From positions 1-64,000 of the forward strand of contig JBMYOX010000005.1 in NCBI GenBank assembly GCA_049599735.1: a stretch of DNA of 64,000 bases, written 5' to 3'. The translations under genes were made by a program, and so were the position numbers. This stretch comes from Pontibacterium sp049599735 (lineage in GTDB: Bacteria > Pseudomonadota > Gammaproteobacteria > Pseudomonadales > Balneatricaceae). Numbering within the stretch: the stretch's first letter is position 1; every line of letters starts with the position of its first letter. Shown here one piece after another: positions 1-8,305 of the stretch. The notes beneath the pieces were generated by a model, which ran no database searches, was not told the origin of the DNA, and was given only the letters and a program-made list of their open reading frames with translations.

Positions 1-22
1 CTATGCAATCCGTAAAGAAAAA

Positions 23-50
23 TGCCGACCAGTTGCTTAACTGATCGGCA
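23..50 (-). terminator. Rho-independent terminator of the malic enzyme gene
   Basis: A 10-bp stem (TGCCGACCAG with CTGATCGGCA, one G-T pair) closes an 8-nt loop. On the minus strand it is followed directly by a T-rich run. It lies about 40 bp beyond the malic enzyme stop codon. Confidence 0.8.
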
Positions 51-88
51 TTAGGTGCATACCGGGTTTTTTTGGTTCCGACACTTAA

Positions 89-1354
89 TTACTTAAGCGC
101 GTCAGGTGTTGTCAGCGGATAATGATCCGGCAGGGGCAAACGTGCCACACCACTGTCAATCGCTGCCTGAGCAACCGCACCGGATACAGCACCCAACAGA
201 CGCTCATCCGTTGGCTTAGGAATAATGTACTGCGCACCAAATTCCAGAGAGTCCAGGTTATAGGCATCCAGTACAGACTGAGGCACAGGCTCTTTAGCCA
301 GCTCACAAAGTGCACGAACTGCCGCCGCTTTCATTTCTTCGTTGATTGCAGATGCACGTACATCCATTGCACCACGGAAGATGAACGGGAAGCCCAGCAC
401 GTTATTGACCTGGTTTGGATAATCAGAACGACCGGTCGCCATAATCACATCATCACGGGTTTCGTGAGCCAGTTCAGGGCGAATTTCCGGATCAGGATTT
501 GCACAGGCAAAAACCACCGGCGTTGGTGCCATTTTAGCCAGTTGCTCACCTGACAACAGGTTAGGACCGGACAAACCAACAAATACATCAGCACCGTCGA
601 TAGCATCATCCAGGGTACGTTTGTCAGTTTCAGATGCAAACGCTGCTTTTTCCGGTGTCAGATCATCACGACCGGAGTGGATCACACCCTTACGATCCAG
701 CATGTAGATGTTTTCAATTTTTGCACCCATGCTCACCAGCAGTTTCATGCAGGCATTGGCTGCCGCGCCTGCACCCAGGCAAACGATGCTGGCTTCGGAC
801 AATTCTTTACCGGCAATTTCCAGGGCGTTGATCATACCGGCAGCCGTTACAATCGCTGTACCATGCTGATCATCGTGGAAAACCGGAATATTACAGCGTT
901 CGATCAGAACCCGTTCAATCTCAAAACACTCAGGGGCTTTGATGTCTTCCAGGTTGATGCCTCCAAACGTTTCAGCAATACGGGCAACCGTATCAATAAA
1001 CGCCTGCGGGCTTTCTGCATCCACTTCAATATCAATCGAATCCAGACCGGCAAACCGCTTAAACAGCAGAGATTTACCTTCCATAACAGGCTTGGATGCC
1101 AGAGGACCCAGATCACCCAGACCCAGGATTGCAGAACCGTTAGTAATAACTGCGACCAGGTTACCTTTAGCAGTGTAACGGTACGCATTTTCGGGATCCT
1201 TAGCGATCTCACGCACGGGCTCAGCCACACCTGGGCTGTATGCCAATGCCAAATCACGCGCAGACTGAGCGGGGGTAGTTAATTCAACACTAATCTTACC
1301 CGGACGCGGAAACTCGTGATAATCGAGCGCGGCTTGCTTCATATCTTCAGACAT
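89..1354 (-). CDS. maeB: NAD(P)-dependent malic enzyme, short form
   Basis: Cytosolic oxidative decarboxylation of malate to pyruvate, linking the TCA cycle to pyruvate and NAD(P)H supply. Seen: catalytic Tyr39 in AYSPGVAEP, Lys94, the metal-binding stretch around Glu136-Asp137 (NLEDIKAPE), Asp161-Asp162 in FHDDQHGTA, and a Rossmann G-A-G-A-A-A loop at about 194-199. At 421 residues it is a complete catalytic unit but lacks the C-terminal phosphotransacetylase-like domain of the long (about 760-residue) MaeB enzymes. Cofactor preference cannot be read with certainty. It is monocistronic, with its own promoter and terminator. A short malic enzyme near the nuclease-rpmE-priA-argS block is also the arrangement in Pseudomonas. 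Confidence 0.93.
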   Translation of the reverse strand: MSEDMKQAALDYHEFPRPGKISVELTTPAQSARDLALAYSPGVAEPVREIAKDPENAYRYTAKGNLVAVITNGSAILGLGDLGPLASKPVMEGKSLLFKRFAGLDSIDIEVDAESPQAFIDTVARIAETFGGINLEDIKAPECFEIERVLIERCNIPVFHDDQHGTAIVTAAGMINALEIAGKELSEASIVCLGAGAAANACMKLLVSMGAKIENIYMLDRKGVIHSGRDDLTPEKAAFASETDKRTLDDAIDGADVFVGLSGPNLLSGEQLAKMAPTPVVFACANPDPEIRPELAHETRDDVIMATGRSDYPNQVNNVLGFPFIFRGAMDVRASAINEEMKAAAVRALCELAKEPVPQSVLDAYNLDSLEFGAQYIIPKPTDERLLGAVSGAVAQAAIDSGVARLPLPDHYPLTTPDALK

Positions 1355-1393
1355 GGCTGCTGTTCCAAATAGTTAACAAAAGACGAACACAGA

Positions 1394-1422
1394 ATCATAT
1401 AGAAAAGCTTACACCCCCACAA
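1394..1422 (-). promoter_or_regulatory. Candidate sigma-70 promoter of malic enzyme
   Basis: On the minus strand, TTGTGG (1417-1422) and TATGAT (1394-1399) are separated by 17 bp, about 40 bp before the malic enzyme start. The -10 matches five of six consensus bases; the -35 is weak. Inferred from sequence only. Confidence 0.4.
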
Positions 1423-1509
1423 CCAGTGCGCCTATACAGGGTAAGACGAAAACACGCAACTACAACGGACAAAACTCACCCTGAAAAGTGACCGGTGCGA
1501 CCTTAAAAA

Positions 1510-2310
1510 CTAAGGACTGATACGGATATGACTGGCATGGGATATCACCATCAACCAGGGCTTATAGGCTGGGTTATAGGTTTTCGATCGACTGCGACGG
1601 TCAATTAACCAACCTCTGACCTCGATTTTTTGGCCCTTCAGGGCATTTAATGACCCCTTATTGATACCACCAGCCACTGGCAGGCTGATTTTAAGCGCCA
1701 CCTGGTTATCCAGCTCCAGATACCAGGCACGGGGGGTAAAGCTTACGCGGGTTATGGAGCCACTGAGCAAGCTAAACCCCGCCCTGCCCGGTTTTAATGT
1801 GGCCGCCGGTACTACAGCGTCAAAGCTTCCTGCCCAAAGCCCGATGCCTTGTTTTCGAGCCTGCGACTCGGCTACTGCCAGGCAATCATTAAATCGGGTA
1901 TTCGGGGGAATAGCAATCCGGTAACCCAGGCCCTGTTCCAGTAACAGCGCTTCCACACTGCGCCCGTCTGACAGGTACAAATGGCCCAGACTACGCCCGT
2001 AACGGTCTTGCCGTTGTCTTTCCCAGGTAAGCATCGTTATTTGGGACTGATAGGCTTCAAGGAAACGATGTGCCTCTAAGGCGCCGGGTTCGGGTCTGCC
2101 TTTTTTGGCATTAATTTCAGGGGTATTAACGCCAATCAGGCGAAGGGAACTGCCATCGGATAAACGCACCGTATCACCGTCATAAACATATACGACTTGA
2201 ATCGTCTGTGCATTGACCGGGGCCGGGCACTGAGCATCAGCTTGTGTAATACCCGGAAACAAAAAAGCACTCCAGAGGAGTGCTTTTTCGGAAATCTTTC
2301 GAAGCAGCAT
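1510..2310 (-). CDS. Secreted thermonuclease (SNase) family protein
   Basis: Staphylococcal-nuclease-fold Ca2+-dependent nuclease, probably exported. Residues 1-27 look like a signal peptide (basic n-region MLLRKISEK, hydrophobic core ALLWSAFLF, then TQADAQ). The SNase domain follows: YDGDTV at 43-48, RLIGVNTPE at 57-65 and DRYGR at 102-106 correspond to the metal and catalytic positions; the usual Asp of 'DTPE' is Asn62 here. The last 90 residues form a C-terminal extension without a recognised domain. The ATG lies 3 bp after the rpmE stop, so it is probably read through from rpmE. A strong terminator hairpin falls within codons 7-16, which is unusual (see findings). Confidence 0.85.
   Translation of the reverse strand: MLLRKISEKALLWSAFLFPGITQADAQCPAPVNAQTIQVVYVYDGDTVRLSDGSSLRLIGVNTPEINAKKGRPEPGALEAHRFLEAYQSQITMLTWERQRQDRYGRSLGHLYLSDGRSVEALLLEQGLGYRIAIPPNTRFNDCLAVAESQARKQGIGLWAGSFDAVVPAATLKPGRAGFSLLSGSITRVSFTPRAWYLELDNQVALKISLPVAGGINKGSLNALKGQKIEVRGWLIDRRSRSKTYNPAYKPWLMVISHASHIRISP
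2262..2288. terminator. rpmE terminator hairpin inside the nuclease signal-peptide codons
   Basis: A perfect 12-bp stem (AAAAAGCACTCC with GGAGTGCTTTTT) closes a 3-nt loop and ends in a T-run on either strand. It lies 25-50 bp past the rpmE stop codon, where an rpmE terminator is expected, but inside the first codons of the downstream nuclease gene. Confidence 0.75.
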
Positions 2311-2313
2311 TGC

Positions 2314-2529
2314 TTACTTCTTAAGACCGCGACCACCAAAACGCTTGTTAAAGCGATCAACACGACCACCTGTAGTCGCTTCTTTCTGCTTACCGGTGTA
2401 GAACGGGTGGCAAGCGGAGCAAACATCCAGCTGCATGTCATGACCCAGGGTAGAACGGGTTTTTACCACGTTACCGCAAGAGCAGGTTGCAGACATTTCT
2501 GTGTAATTTGGATGGATACCAGCTTTCAT
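2314..2529 (-). CDS. rpmE: 50S ribosomal protein bL31, zinc-binding form
   Basis: Large-subunit ribosomal protein of 71 residues, the usual length. It starts MKAGIHPNYTEM and carries the zinc ligands of the C+ form (Cys16 and Cys18 in CSCGN, Cys37 and Cys40 in CSACHPFYTGKQ). Zinc-binding bL31 often has a zinc-free paralogue used in zinc limitation; none is visible here. It is transcribed away from priA, with about 200 bp between the two starts. The C-terminal tail is Gly/Arg/Lys-rich as is normal for the family. Confidence 0.97.
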   Translation of the reverse strand: MKAGIHPNYTEMSATCSCGNVVKTRSTLGHDMQLDVCSACHPFYTGKQKEATTGGRVDRFNKRFGGRGLKK

Positions 2530-2737
2530 TTTATGTAAACCTCAGAGATACGCGCCGCCACTTGATCAGCCTTTGCCAAGCACCGCACTAATATAATTGG
2601 GCACAGCAAAACACGCTGGCCGGAAGTAAGGCCGCAAATTATACGCAGACCTGAGAGCCGCTGCAATATAACGCAACGTTTATTATCCGGCGAAAAGCCC
2701 TATACTGGACACCCGGACAAACAGAACAGACGAACCC

Positions 2738-4945
2738 ATGGTTGTACTCAGACTTGCCATTCCCACCCCTGTACGACGCTTATTCGATTATTTGCCGCCT
2801 GAAGGCATAAGTGCCACAGAGTTACAGCCGGGCATTCGGATCAGAGTTTCATTTGGCAACCGGGAGCTTACCGGCATTCTGATCGAAACAGATACACAGT
2901 CTGATGTGCCCGTGCATCGCCTGAAAGCTGCTCTGGAAATTTTGGATATTACCCCACCTCTGCCTGAGCATCTGCTGGATCTGGCATGCTGGGCCGCCGG
3001 TTATTATCAGCACCCGATTGGCGATGCACTCGCCCAGGCCTTCCCGGTGCTGCTGCGCAAAGGAGCACCTTGTGAAATTACCCATCAGCATTTATGGCGC
3101 GCCCGGAGTCAGGCCTCCCTGGACGGCCTGAACAAACAGGCACACAAACAGCGTGAGTTACTCCGCGAATTATTACAACACCCTCAGGGCATCAGCCCGC
3201 CTGCTCTGCGAGCCGAAGGTTACAATACGGCGCTGCTTAAAACCCTGGAAGAAAAAGGCCTGGCTGAACAGTTTATTCATCAGAGCCCTCATCCGGAGGC
3301 GCAGGAAACCACACATATATTGCGTGAGCCTTCTCTCAGCCTGAATACCCAGCAGTCTGAGGCACTGGATCTGATCAATAAGCACCAGGGTTTTGCGCCC
3401 ATTCTGCTTGAAGGTGTAACCGGCTCTGGTAAAACTGAAGTGTATCTGCAAGCCATCGAGCAACAGTTACAGACCGGCAAGCAGGCACTGATTCTGATAC
3501 CCGAAATTGGCCTGACTCCCCAAACAGTTACACGCTTTAAAAGCCGCTTCCGGCTGCCCGTGGTTGTGCTGCATTCCAACCTGAGTGACCGCCAGAGACT
3601 GGATGCCTGGTTGCAGGCGCGCGAAGGAATAGCCCGTATTGTCATAGGCACCCGCTCAGCAATTTTTACGCCGTTAAAACATCCGGGCATTATTATTGTG
3701 GATGAGGAGCATGACGCTTCCTTTAAACAACAGGACGGTTACCGTTATTCTGCCCGGGATCTGGCCATCGCCCGTGCCCGGCGTGAGCAAATCCCTGTTG
3801 TGCTGGGCAGCGCCACGCCTTCACTGGAAACCCTGCACAATGCCCAAACCGGGCGATACCAGTGGAGTCGCATCACCGAGCGTGCCGGTAATGCCTCAGC
3901 ACCCGGCTTTGAACTGCTGGATATTCGCCACGAGCCCCTGCAGGCCGGACTCTCCGCCCCACTGATCAAACGCATCGGGGCCACGCTAGCGGCAGGCACT
4001 CAGGTGCTGGTGTTTATCAATCGCCGGGGGTTTGCACCCACGCTGACCTGTCACGATTGCGGCTGGATTGCCGACTGCAACCGCTGTGATGCCCATATGA
4101 CCTTACATCGCAGCCCGCCCCACCTGCATTGTCACCATTGTGACAAACAAACCCCCATTGCGGCTCGCTGCGGCCACTGTGGCAGCCACCAGTTACAACC
4201 CGTAGGTGCAGGCACTGAACGCACAGAAGATACACTTAACCGGCTGTTTCCCGACACCCCGGTCCTGCGTATAGACCGCGATACCACCCAGCGTAAAAAT
4301 GCACTGGCCAACCTGATGGCCCAGGTGCACCAGGGTGATCCCTGCATTCTGGTGGGCACCCAGATGCTGGCAAAAGGTCACCATTTTCCAAAAGTCACAC
4401 TGGTCGCAATCCTGAATGCCGACAGCGGTTTATTCAGTGCCGATTTTCGCGGCATGGAGCGCACCGCGCAGCTCATTTTGCAGGTAGCAGGACGTGCAGG
4501 GCGCGCCGACCATCCGGGCCAGGTGATTATGCAAACCCATCATGCCGACCACCCCACGCTGTTGCATCTGGTGCACCAGGGTTATTATGCCTTTGCTCAG
4601 GAAGAGCTGCGACAACGCCAGCAGGGTCAGCTTCCGCCTTTCACCCACTACGCGCTGCTGCGGGCCGAAGCCACCGGCAGCGGTCGGGCTGAAGCCTTCT
4701 TGTCTGCGGTGCGTGAGCAGTTAAGCCGTGAGCTGATTATGCCCGAAGGGGTGCTCTGGCTGGGGCCTTTCCCCTCGCCTATGGAGAAACGTGCGGGCAT
4801 GCACCGGGCCCAGTTACTGATTCAGGGCAATAATCGTCGTAACCTTCATCAATTACTTTTTGCCCTGACCCGGTTTCTGGAACAGACCAAAGAAGCCCGC
4901 AAAGTACGCTGGAGCATTGATGTAGACCCTGCCGATGTTTACTGA
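2738..4945 (+). CDS. priA: Primosomal replication restart helicase PriA
   Basis: 3'-5' helicase that reloads the replisome at collapsed forks. The 735 residues carry an N-terminal DNA-binding region, Walker A GVTGSGKTE at 226-234, DEEHD at 322-326, and eight zinc-ligand cysteines between Cys438 and Cys481 (CHDCGW ... CNRCD ... CHHCD ... CGHCG) inserted in the helicase core, followed by GTQMLAKGHHFP and QVAGRAGR. All are PriA hallmarks. The ATG at 2738 follows an A/G-rich stretch. It is divergent from rpmE and upstream of argS, a synteny shared with Pseudomonas. Confidence 0.97.
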   Translation: MVVLRLAIPTPVRRLFDYLPPEGISATELQPGIRIRVSFGNRELTGILIETDTQSDVPVHRLKAALEILDITPPLPEHLLDLACWAAGYYQHPIGDALAQAFPVLLRKGAPCEITHQHLWRARSQASLDGLNKQAHKQRELLRELLQHPQGISPPALRAEGYNTALLKTLEEKGLAEQFIHQSPHPEAQETTHILREPSLSLNTQQSEALDLINKHQGFAPILLEGVTGSGKTEVYLQAIEQQLQTGKQALILIPEIGLTPQTVTRFKSRFRLPVVVLHSNLSDRQRLDAWLQAREGIARIVIGTRSAIFTPLKHPGIIIVDEEHDASFKQQDGYRYSARDLAIARARREQIPVVLGSATPSLETLHNAQTGRYQWSRITERAGNASAPGFELLDIRHEPLQAGLSAPLIKRIGATLAAGTQVLVFINRRGFAPTLTCHDCGWIADCNRCDAHMTLHRSPPHLHCHHCDKQTPIAARCGHCGSHQLQPVGAGTERTEDTLNRLFPDTPVLRIDRDTTQRKNALANLMAQVHQGDPCILVGTQMLAKGHHFPKVTLVAILNADSGLFSADFRGMERTAQLILQVAGRAGRADHPGQVIMQTHHADHPTLLHLVHQGYYAFAQEELRQRQQGQLPPFTHYALLRAEATGSGRAEAFLSAVREQLSRELIMPEGVLWLGPFPSPMEKRAGMHRAQLLIQGNNRRNLHQLLFALTRFLEQTKEARKVRWSIDVDPADVY

Positions 4946-5130
4946 TGGCGTAACAGGCTATGCTTTAGCTGCTTTAAAGACTTAACAATTCTTCCGGATA
5001 CAGGGATAATATTCAGTCTTCATATAGGCACGCCTGAACAAGAATCGATGCTGGCTGATAAAGCCCTTCATAAGTCGATACCTCAGAGCCACCTAACCCT
5101 CCAGAACTGTTAACCGGTACCTGTACGCTG

Positions 5131-6888
5131 ATGAAACAACATATTGCAGAGCTGATCGAATCTGCCCTGACCATCCTGCTGGATAACGGGGTCCTGCCTC
5201 AGGGAACACAAGCACGTATCATGGTTGAGAATACCCGTGATAAAAGCCACGGAGACTTTGCCACTAACGTTGCCCTGACCCTGGCAAAAGCGGCCAAACG
5301 TAACCCGCGTGAACTGGCTCAGATGATCACCGAAGCGCTGCCAGCCTCACCTCAGCTGGATCGTACCGAAATTGCAGGCCCCGGGTTTATCAATTTCTTT
5401 ATGAATCAGGCCTCCACTTCCGCCGTCGTTGAACAGATTCTGACTCAGGGTCAGCAGTTTGGCCTGATTGAGAAAAACGACCAAAAAGTACAGGTTGAAT
5501 TTGTCTCTGCTAATCCCACCGGCCCCCTGCATGTAGGTCATGGTCGCGGTGCCGCTTATGGCGCGGCCGTATCCGATTTATTGGAAGCCGCAGGTACAAA
5601 GGTAGAGCGTGAGTATTACGTTAACGATGCCGGTCGTCAGATGAATATCCTGGCCGCCAGTGTCTGGTTACGTTATCTGGAGCAATGTGGTCAGACCCTG
5701 ACATTCCCAAGCAACGGCTATAAAGGCGCTTATATCCACGGTATCGCCGCAGAACTGTTCAGCCGTGAAGGTGATCGCCTGAGTCGCCCGGTTGCCGATG
5801 TGTTTGCCGATATCCCGGCTGACGAACCCGAAGGTGGTGATAAAGAACTGCATATTGATGCATTGATCGAACGGGCCAACGCACTGCTGGGTGAAACGGA
5901 TTACCGTATCGCCTTTGATGCAGGCCTGGATTCTATCCTCGGTGATATCCGGGAAGACCTGGGCGAGTTTGGTGTGAACTACCAGAACTGGTTCTCAGAA
6001 CGCTCCCTGACCAGTACCGGTGATGTGGATCGTGCACTGGAAAGCCTGACCGAAAAAGGCCACATCTACAACCAGGACGGCAACGACTGGTTCCGTTCCA
6101 CCGATTTTGGCGATGACAAAGACCGTGTTGTCAGACGCGCTAACGGACAGACCACTTACTTCGCCTCTGATATTGCTTATCACATGAATAAGTTTGAACG
6201 CGGCTTCGATAAAGTGGTTAATATCTGGGGGGCCGACCACCACGGTTATATCACCCGTGTTAAAGCGGCTATCCAGGCACTGGGGTATGACCCTGAACGT
6301 TTGGTGGTACGTCTGGTGCAGTTTGCCATTTTGTACCGGGGTGAAGAACGTCTGGCCATGTCCACCCGTTCAGGTTCTTTTGTGACCTTACGGGAGCTGC
6401 GTGATGAAGTAGGCAGTGATGCCTGCCGCTTCTTTTATGTCACCCGTAAGTCAGAACAGCATATGGACTTTGATCTTGAGCTGGCCAAATCTGAATCTAA
6501 AGACAACCCTGTTTATTACATTCAGTATGCCCATGCACGGGTCTGCTCTGTGATGCGTAAACTGGACGACGCTGGCTGGCACTGGGACAAAAACCTGGGC
6601 CTGGCCAACTTAGAGCGCCTGGAAACAGAACACGAACGCGACCTGATCACTAAGCTCTCGAAGTACCCGGAAGTCTTAAAAAATTCAGGCCTGTCGTACG
6701 AGCCTCATATGCTGGCCAACTATCTGCGCGAGCTGGCGGGTGATTTCCATACCTACTACAACGCCCGGAAAATGTTGATTGAAGATACTGAGCTGCGTAA
6801 CGCTCGTATCACTCTGAGTGAAGCGGCGCGTCAGGTACTCAGCAACGGCTTGCAACTTCTGGGTGTCAGCGCACCGGAGAAAATGTAA
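5131..6888 (+). CDS. argS: Arginyl-tRNA synthetase
   Basis: Class I aminoacyl-tRNA synthetase charging tRNA-Arg. 585 residues, with an N-terminal Add-1 domain (about 1-90), the HIGH signature as HVGH at 134-137, MSTRSGSF near 410 in the KMSKS position (a lysine-poor variant, common in this enzyme), and a C-terminal DALR anticodon-binding domain beginning around residue 465. Separated from priA by 185 bp in which I see no gene, so it probably has its own promoter. Its stop lies 3 bp before the SPOR gene start, indicating co-transcription. Confidence 0.98.
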   Translation: MKQHIAELIESALTILLDNGVLPQGTQARIMVENTRDKSHGDFATNVALTLAKAAKRNPRELAQMITEALPASPQLDRTEIAGPGFINFFMNQASTSAVVEQILTQGQQFGLIEKNDQKVQVEFVSANPTGPLHVGHGRGAAYGAAVSDLLEAAGTKVEREYYVNDAGRQMNILAASVWLRYLEQCGQTLTFPSNGYKGAYIHGIAAELFSREGDRLSRPVADVFADIPADEPEGGDKELHIDALIERANALLGETDYRIAFDAGLDSILGDIREDLGEFGVNYQNWFSERSLTSTGDVDRALESLTEKGHIYNQDGNDWFRSTDFGDDKDRVVRRANGQTTYFASDIAYHMNKFERGFDKVVNIWGADHHGYITRVKAAIQALGYDPERLVVRLVQFAILYRGEERLAMSTRSGSFVTLRELRDEVGSDACRFFYVTRKSEQHMDFDLELAKSESKDNPVYYIQYAHARVCSVMRKLDDAGWHWDKNLGLANLERLETEHERDLITKLSKYPEVLKNSGLSYEPHMLANYLRELAGDFHTYYNARKMLIEDTELRNARITLSEAARQVLSNGLQLLGVSAPEKM

Positions 6889-6891
6889 CTT

Positions 6892-7602
6892 ATGGCTGCG
6901 CGCAAAGACTACGCCTCCCAGAAACGCGGTGGTAAACCGGCCACGCCTGCCGGGGGCAAAACGCCCCCTCCAGGCAAAGGCAAAGGTAAAACCGCGGTAC
7001 CTGGCGGAGGTAAAAAACCGACCGCAAAAAAAACTGTGTCGGAAAAAAAGCCCTTACCCGTCAAACTGTTACTGGTAACGGCTCTGATGTCTGCTGCGCT
7101 TGTCTTCTTTTTGTATAGTCTGTCTCAGATCAAACCGGGCCGGGCAATCGTCTCCGTTCCGGTCAAACCGGCTACAGCGCCACCTGAAAAAAGCAAATCC
7201 GTACCGGTTAAAAAAACCACTGCGCCCGGGCCTGAACCTGAAGCCAAATCTGACGCGGCACAGGCCGACAAACGCTTTGAGTTTTACCAGATGCTGCCCA
7301 AAGGTGAAGTCACAACCTCTGACCCTTCGGCATACAAATCAACACCACGGGATGCCAAAAGCGCTCAACGTTATCTGTTACAGGCGGGTTCTTTCCGACA
7401 TGCAACGGATGCCGAGCGTTTGCGCGCCCAGCTTATCCTGACCGGCCTGCCTAACGTGCACAATCAGAAAACCCGCAATGCCGCAGGCGAGACCTGGTAC
7501 CGGGTACGTACCGGGCCTTTTGATAATCGCATCACCCTGAAAAAAGCCCGGGACAAGCTGGTAAAACTGAAGATTTATCCGCTTAAGGTCAAGGTGGACT
7601 GA
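6892..7602 (+). CDS. FtsN-like SPOR-domain cell-division protein
   Basis: Bitopic inner-membrane protein whose C-terminal SPOR domain binds denuded septal peptidoglycan. Seen: a strongly basic Gly/Pro/Lys-rich cytoplasmic tail (1-56), one membrane segment at about 57-79, a Pro/Lys-rich periplasmic linker (80-155), and a SPOR domain at about 160-236 (YLLQAGSF ... WYRVRTGPF). The plan and the argS-SPOR-hslV position match the protein annotated as FtsN-like in Pseudomonas and relatives. Whether it is the essential FtsN or a paralogue cannot be decided from this window. Confidence 0.85.
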   Translation: MAARKDYASQKRGGKPATPAGGKTPPPGKGKGKTAVPGGGKKPTAKKTVSEKKPLPVKLLLVTALMSAALVFFLYSLSQIKPGRAIVSVPVKPATAPPEKSKSVPVKKTTAPGPEPEAKSDAAQADKRFEFYQMLPKGEVTTSDPSAYKSTPRDAKSAQRYLLQAGSFRHATDAERLRAQLILTGLPNVHNQKTRNAAGETWYRVRTGPFDNRITLKKARDKLVKLKIYPLKVKVD

Positions 7603-7623
7603 ACGCAGTACCCACCGCTTACC

Positions 7624-7672
7624 TGCCACCCTGACTCTGCCCCTTTCATCTTTGGTCGCAGCCAGGGTGGCA
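7624..7672. repeat. Long-loop inverted repeat between the SPOR gene and hslV
   Basis: A perfect 10-bp inverted repeat, TGCCACCCTG and CAGGGTGGCA, is separated by 29 nt. No T-run follows, so it is not a classical terminator. It ends immediately before the heat-shock-type promoter of hslV and could separate the two transcription units. Confidence 0.5.
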
Positions 7673-7675
7673 CCG

Positions 7676-7703
7676 CTTGAAAAACGGAAGTTTGCATCCA
7701 TAT
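7676..7703 (+). promoter_or_regulatory. Sigma-32-type heat-shock promoter of hslVU
   Basis: The -35 element CTTGAAA (7676-7682) is identical to the sigma-32 consensus. After 13 bp comes ATCCATAT (7696-7703), matching six of eight bases of the CCCCATNT -10 element. It lies about 50 bp upstream of the hslV ATG. The hslVU operon is known to be sigma-32 driven in E. coli, which supports the call. Confidence 0.65.
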
Positions 7704-7755
7704 CTAAGAAATCTAAGCCTCCGAATATCAAATACCTAAAAAGGTTAAGCGCTTC

Positions 7756-8286
7756 ATGACTACGATTGTTTCTGTACGCCGCGGTGATAAAGTTGTTGTA
7801 GGCGGTGATGGTCAGGTATCTCTGGGCAACACCGTAATGAAAGGCAGTGCCAGAAAAGTCAGCATGCTTTCCAAACACGCTGTAATTACCGGCTTTGCTG
7901 GTTCTACCGCTGATGCCATCACCCTGCGTGATCTGTTCGAGCAGCAGCTGGACAAACATCATGGCAATATCGTTAATGCCGTGATTCATCTGGCCCGGGA
8001 GTGGCGCGGTGACCGAGTTTTACGCCGCCTGGAAGCCCTGATGCTGGTTGCCAACCAGGAAAAAACCTACCTGATTTCCGGTAGCGGTGATGTGATCGAA
8101 CCTGAAGATGGTGTGGTTGCCATCGGTTCCGGCGGCAACTTTGCCCTGGCGTCCGCCCGTGCACTCACTGACAACACCGAATTAAATGCCCGCGATGTTG
8201 TTGAAAAAAGCCTGCATATCGCTGCAGGTATCTGTGTCTTTACCAATAATAACCTGACTATTGAAGAGCTGGATTCAGTCGCCTGA
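7756..8286 (+). CDS. hslV: ATP-dependent protease HslVU, peptidase subunit
   Basis: Threonine peptidase related to the proteasome beta subunit; forms a double hexamer capped by HslU. 176 residues. After removal of Met1 the nucleophile is Thr2 (MTTIVSVRRGDKVVVGGDGQ), and TGFAGSTADA follows at about residues 48-57. Length and sequence are typical. It is co-transcribed with hslU, whose start lies 19 bp downstream, and is probably induced by heat through the upstream sigma-32-like promoter. Confidence 0.98.
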   Translation: MTTIVSVRRGDKVVVGGDGQVSLGNTVMKGSARKVSMLSKHAVITGFAGSTADAITLRDLFEQQLDKHHGNIVNAVIHLAREWRGDRVLRRLEALMLVANQEKTYLISGSGDVIEPEDGVVAIGSGGNFALASARALTDNTELNARDVVEKSLHIAAGICVFTNNNLTIEELDSVA

Positions 8287-8305
8287 TCCGCTACGGGAGT
8301 TTTCC

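Noticed and set aside
677..1282. 201-residue plus-strand open frame opposite the malic enzyme
   Set aside because: It is antisense to a clear, fully conserved enzyme and its translation has no recognisable domain; it is a shadow frame.
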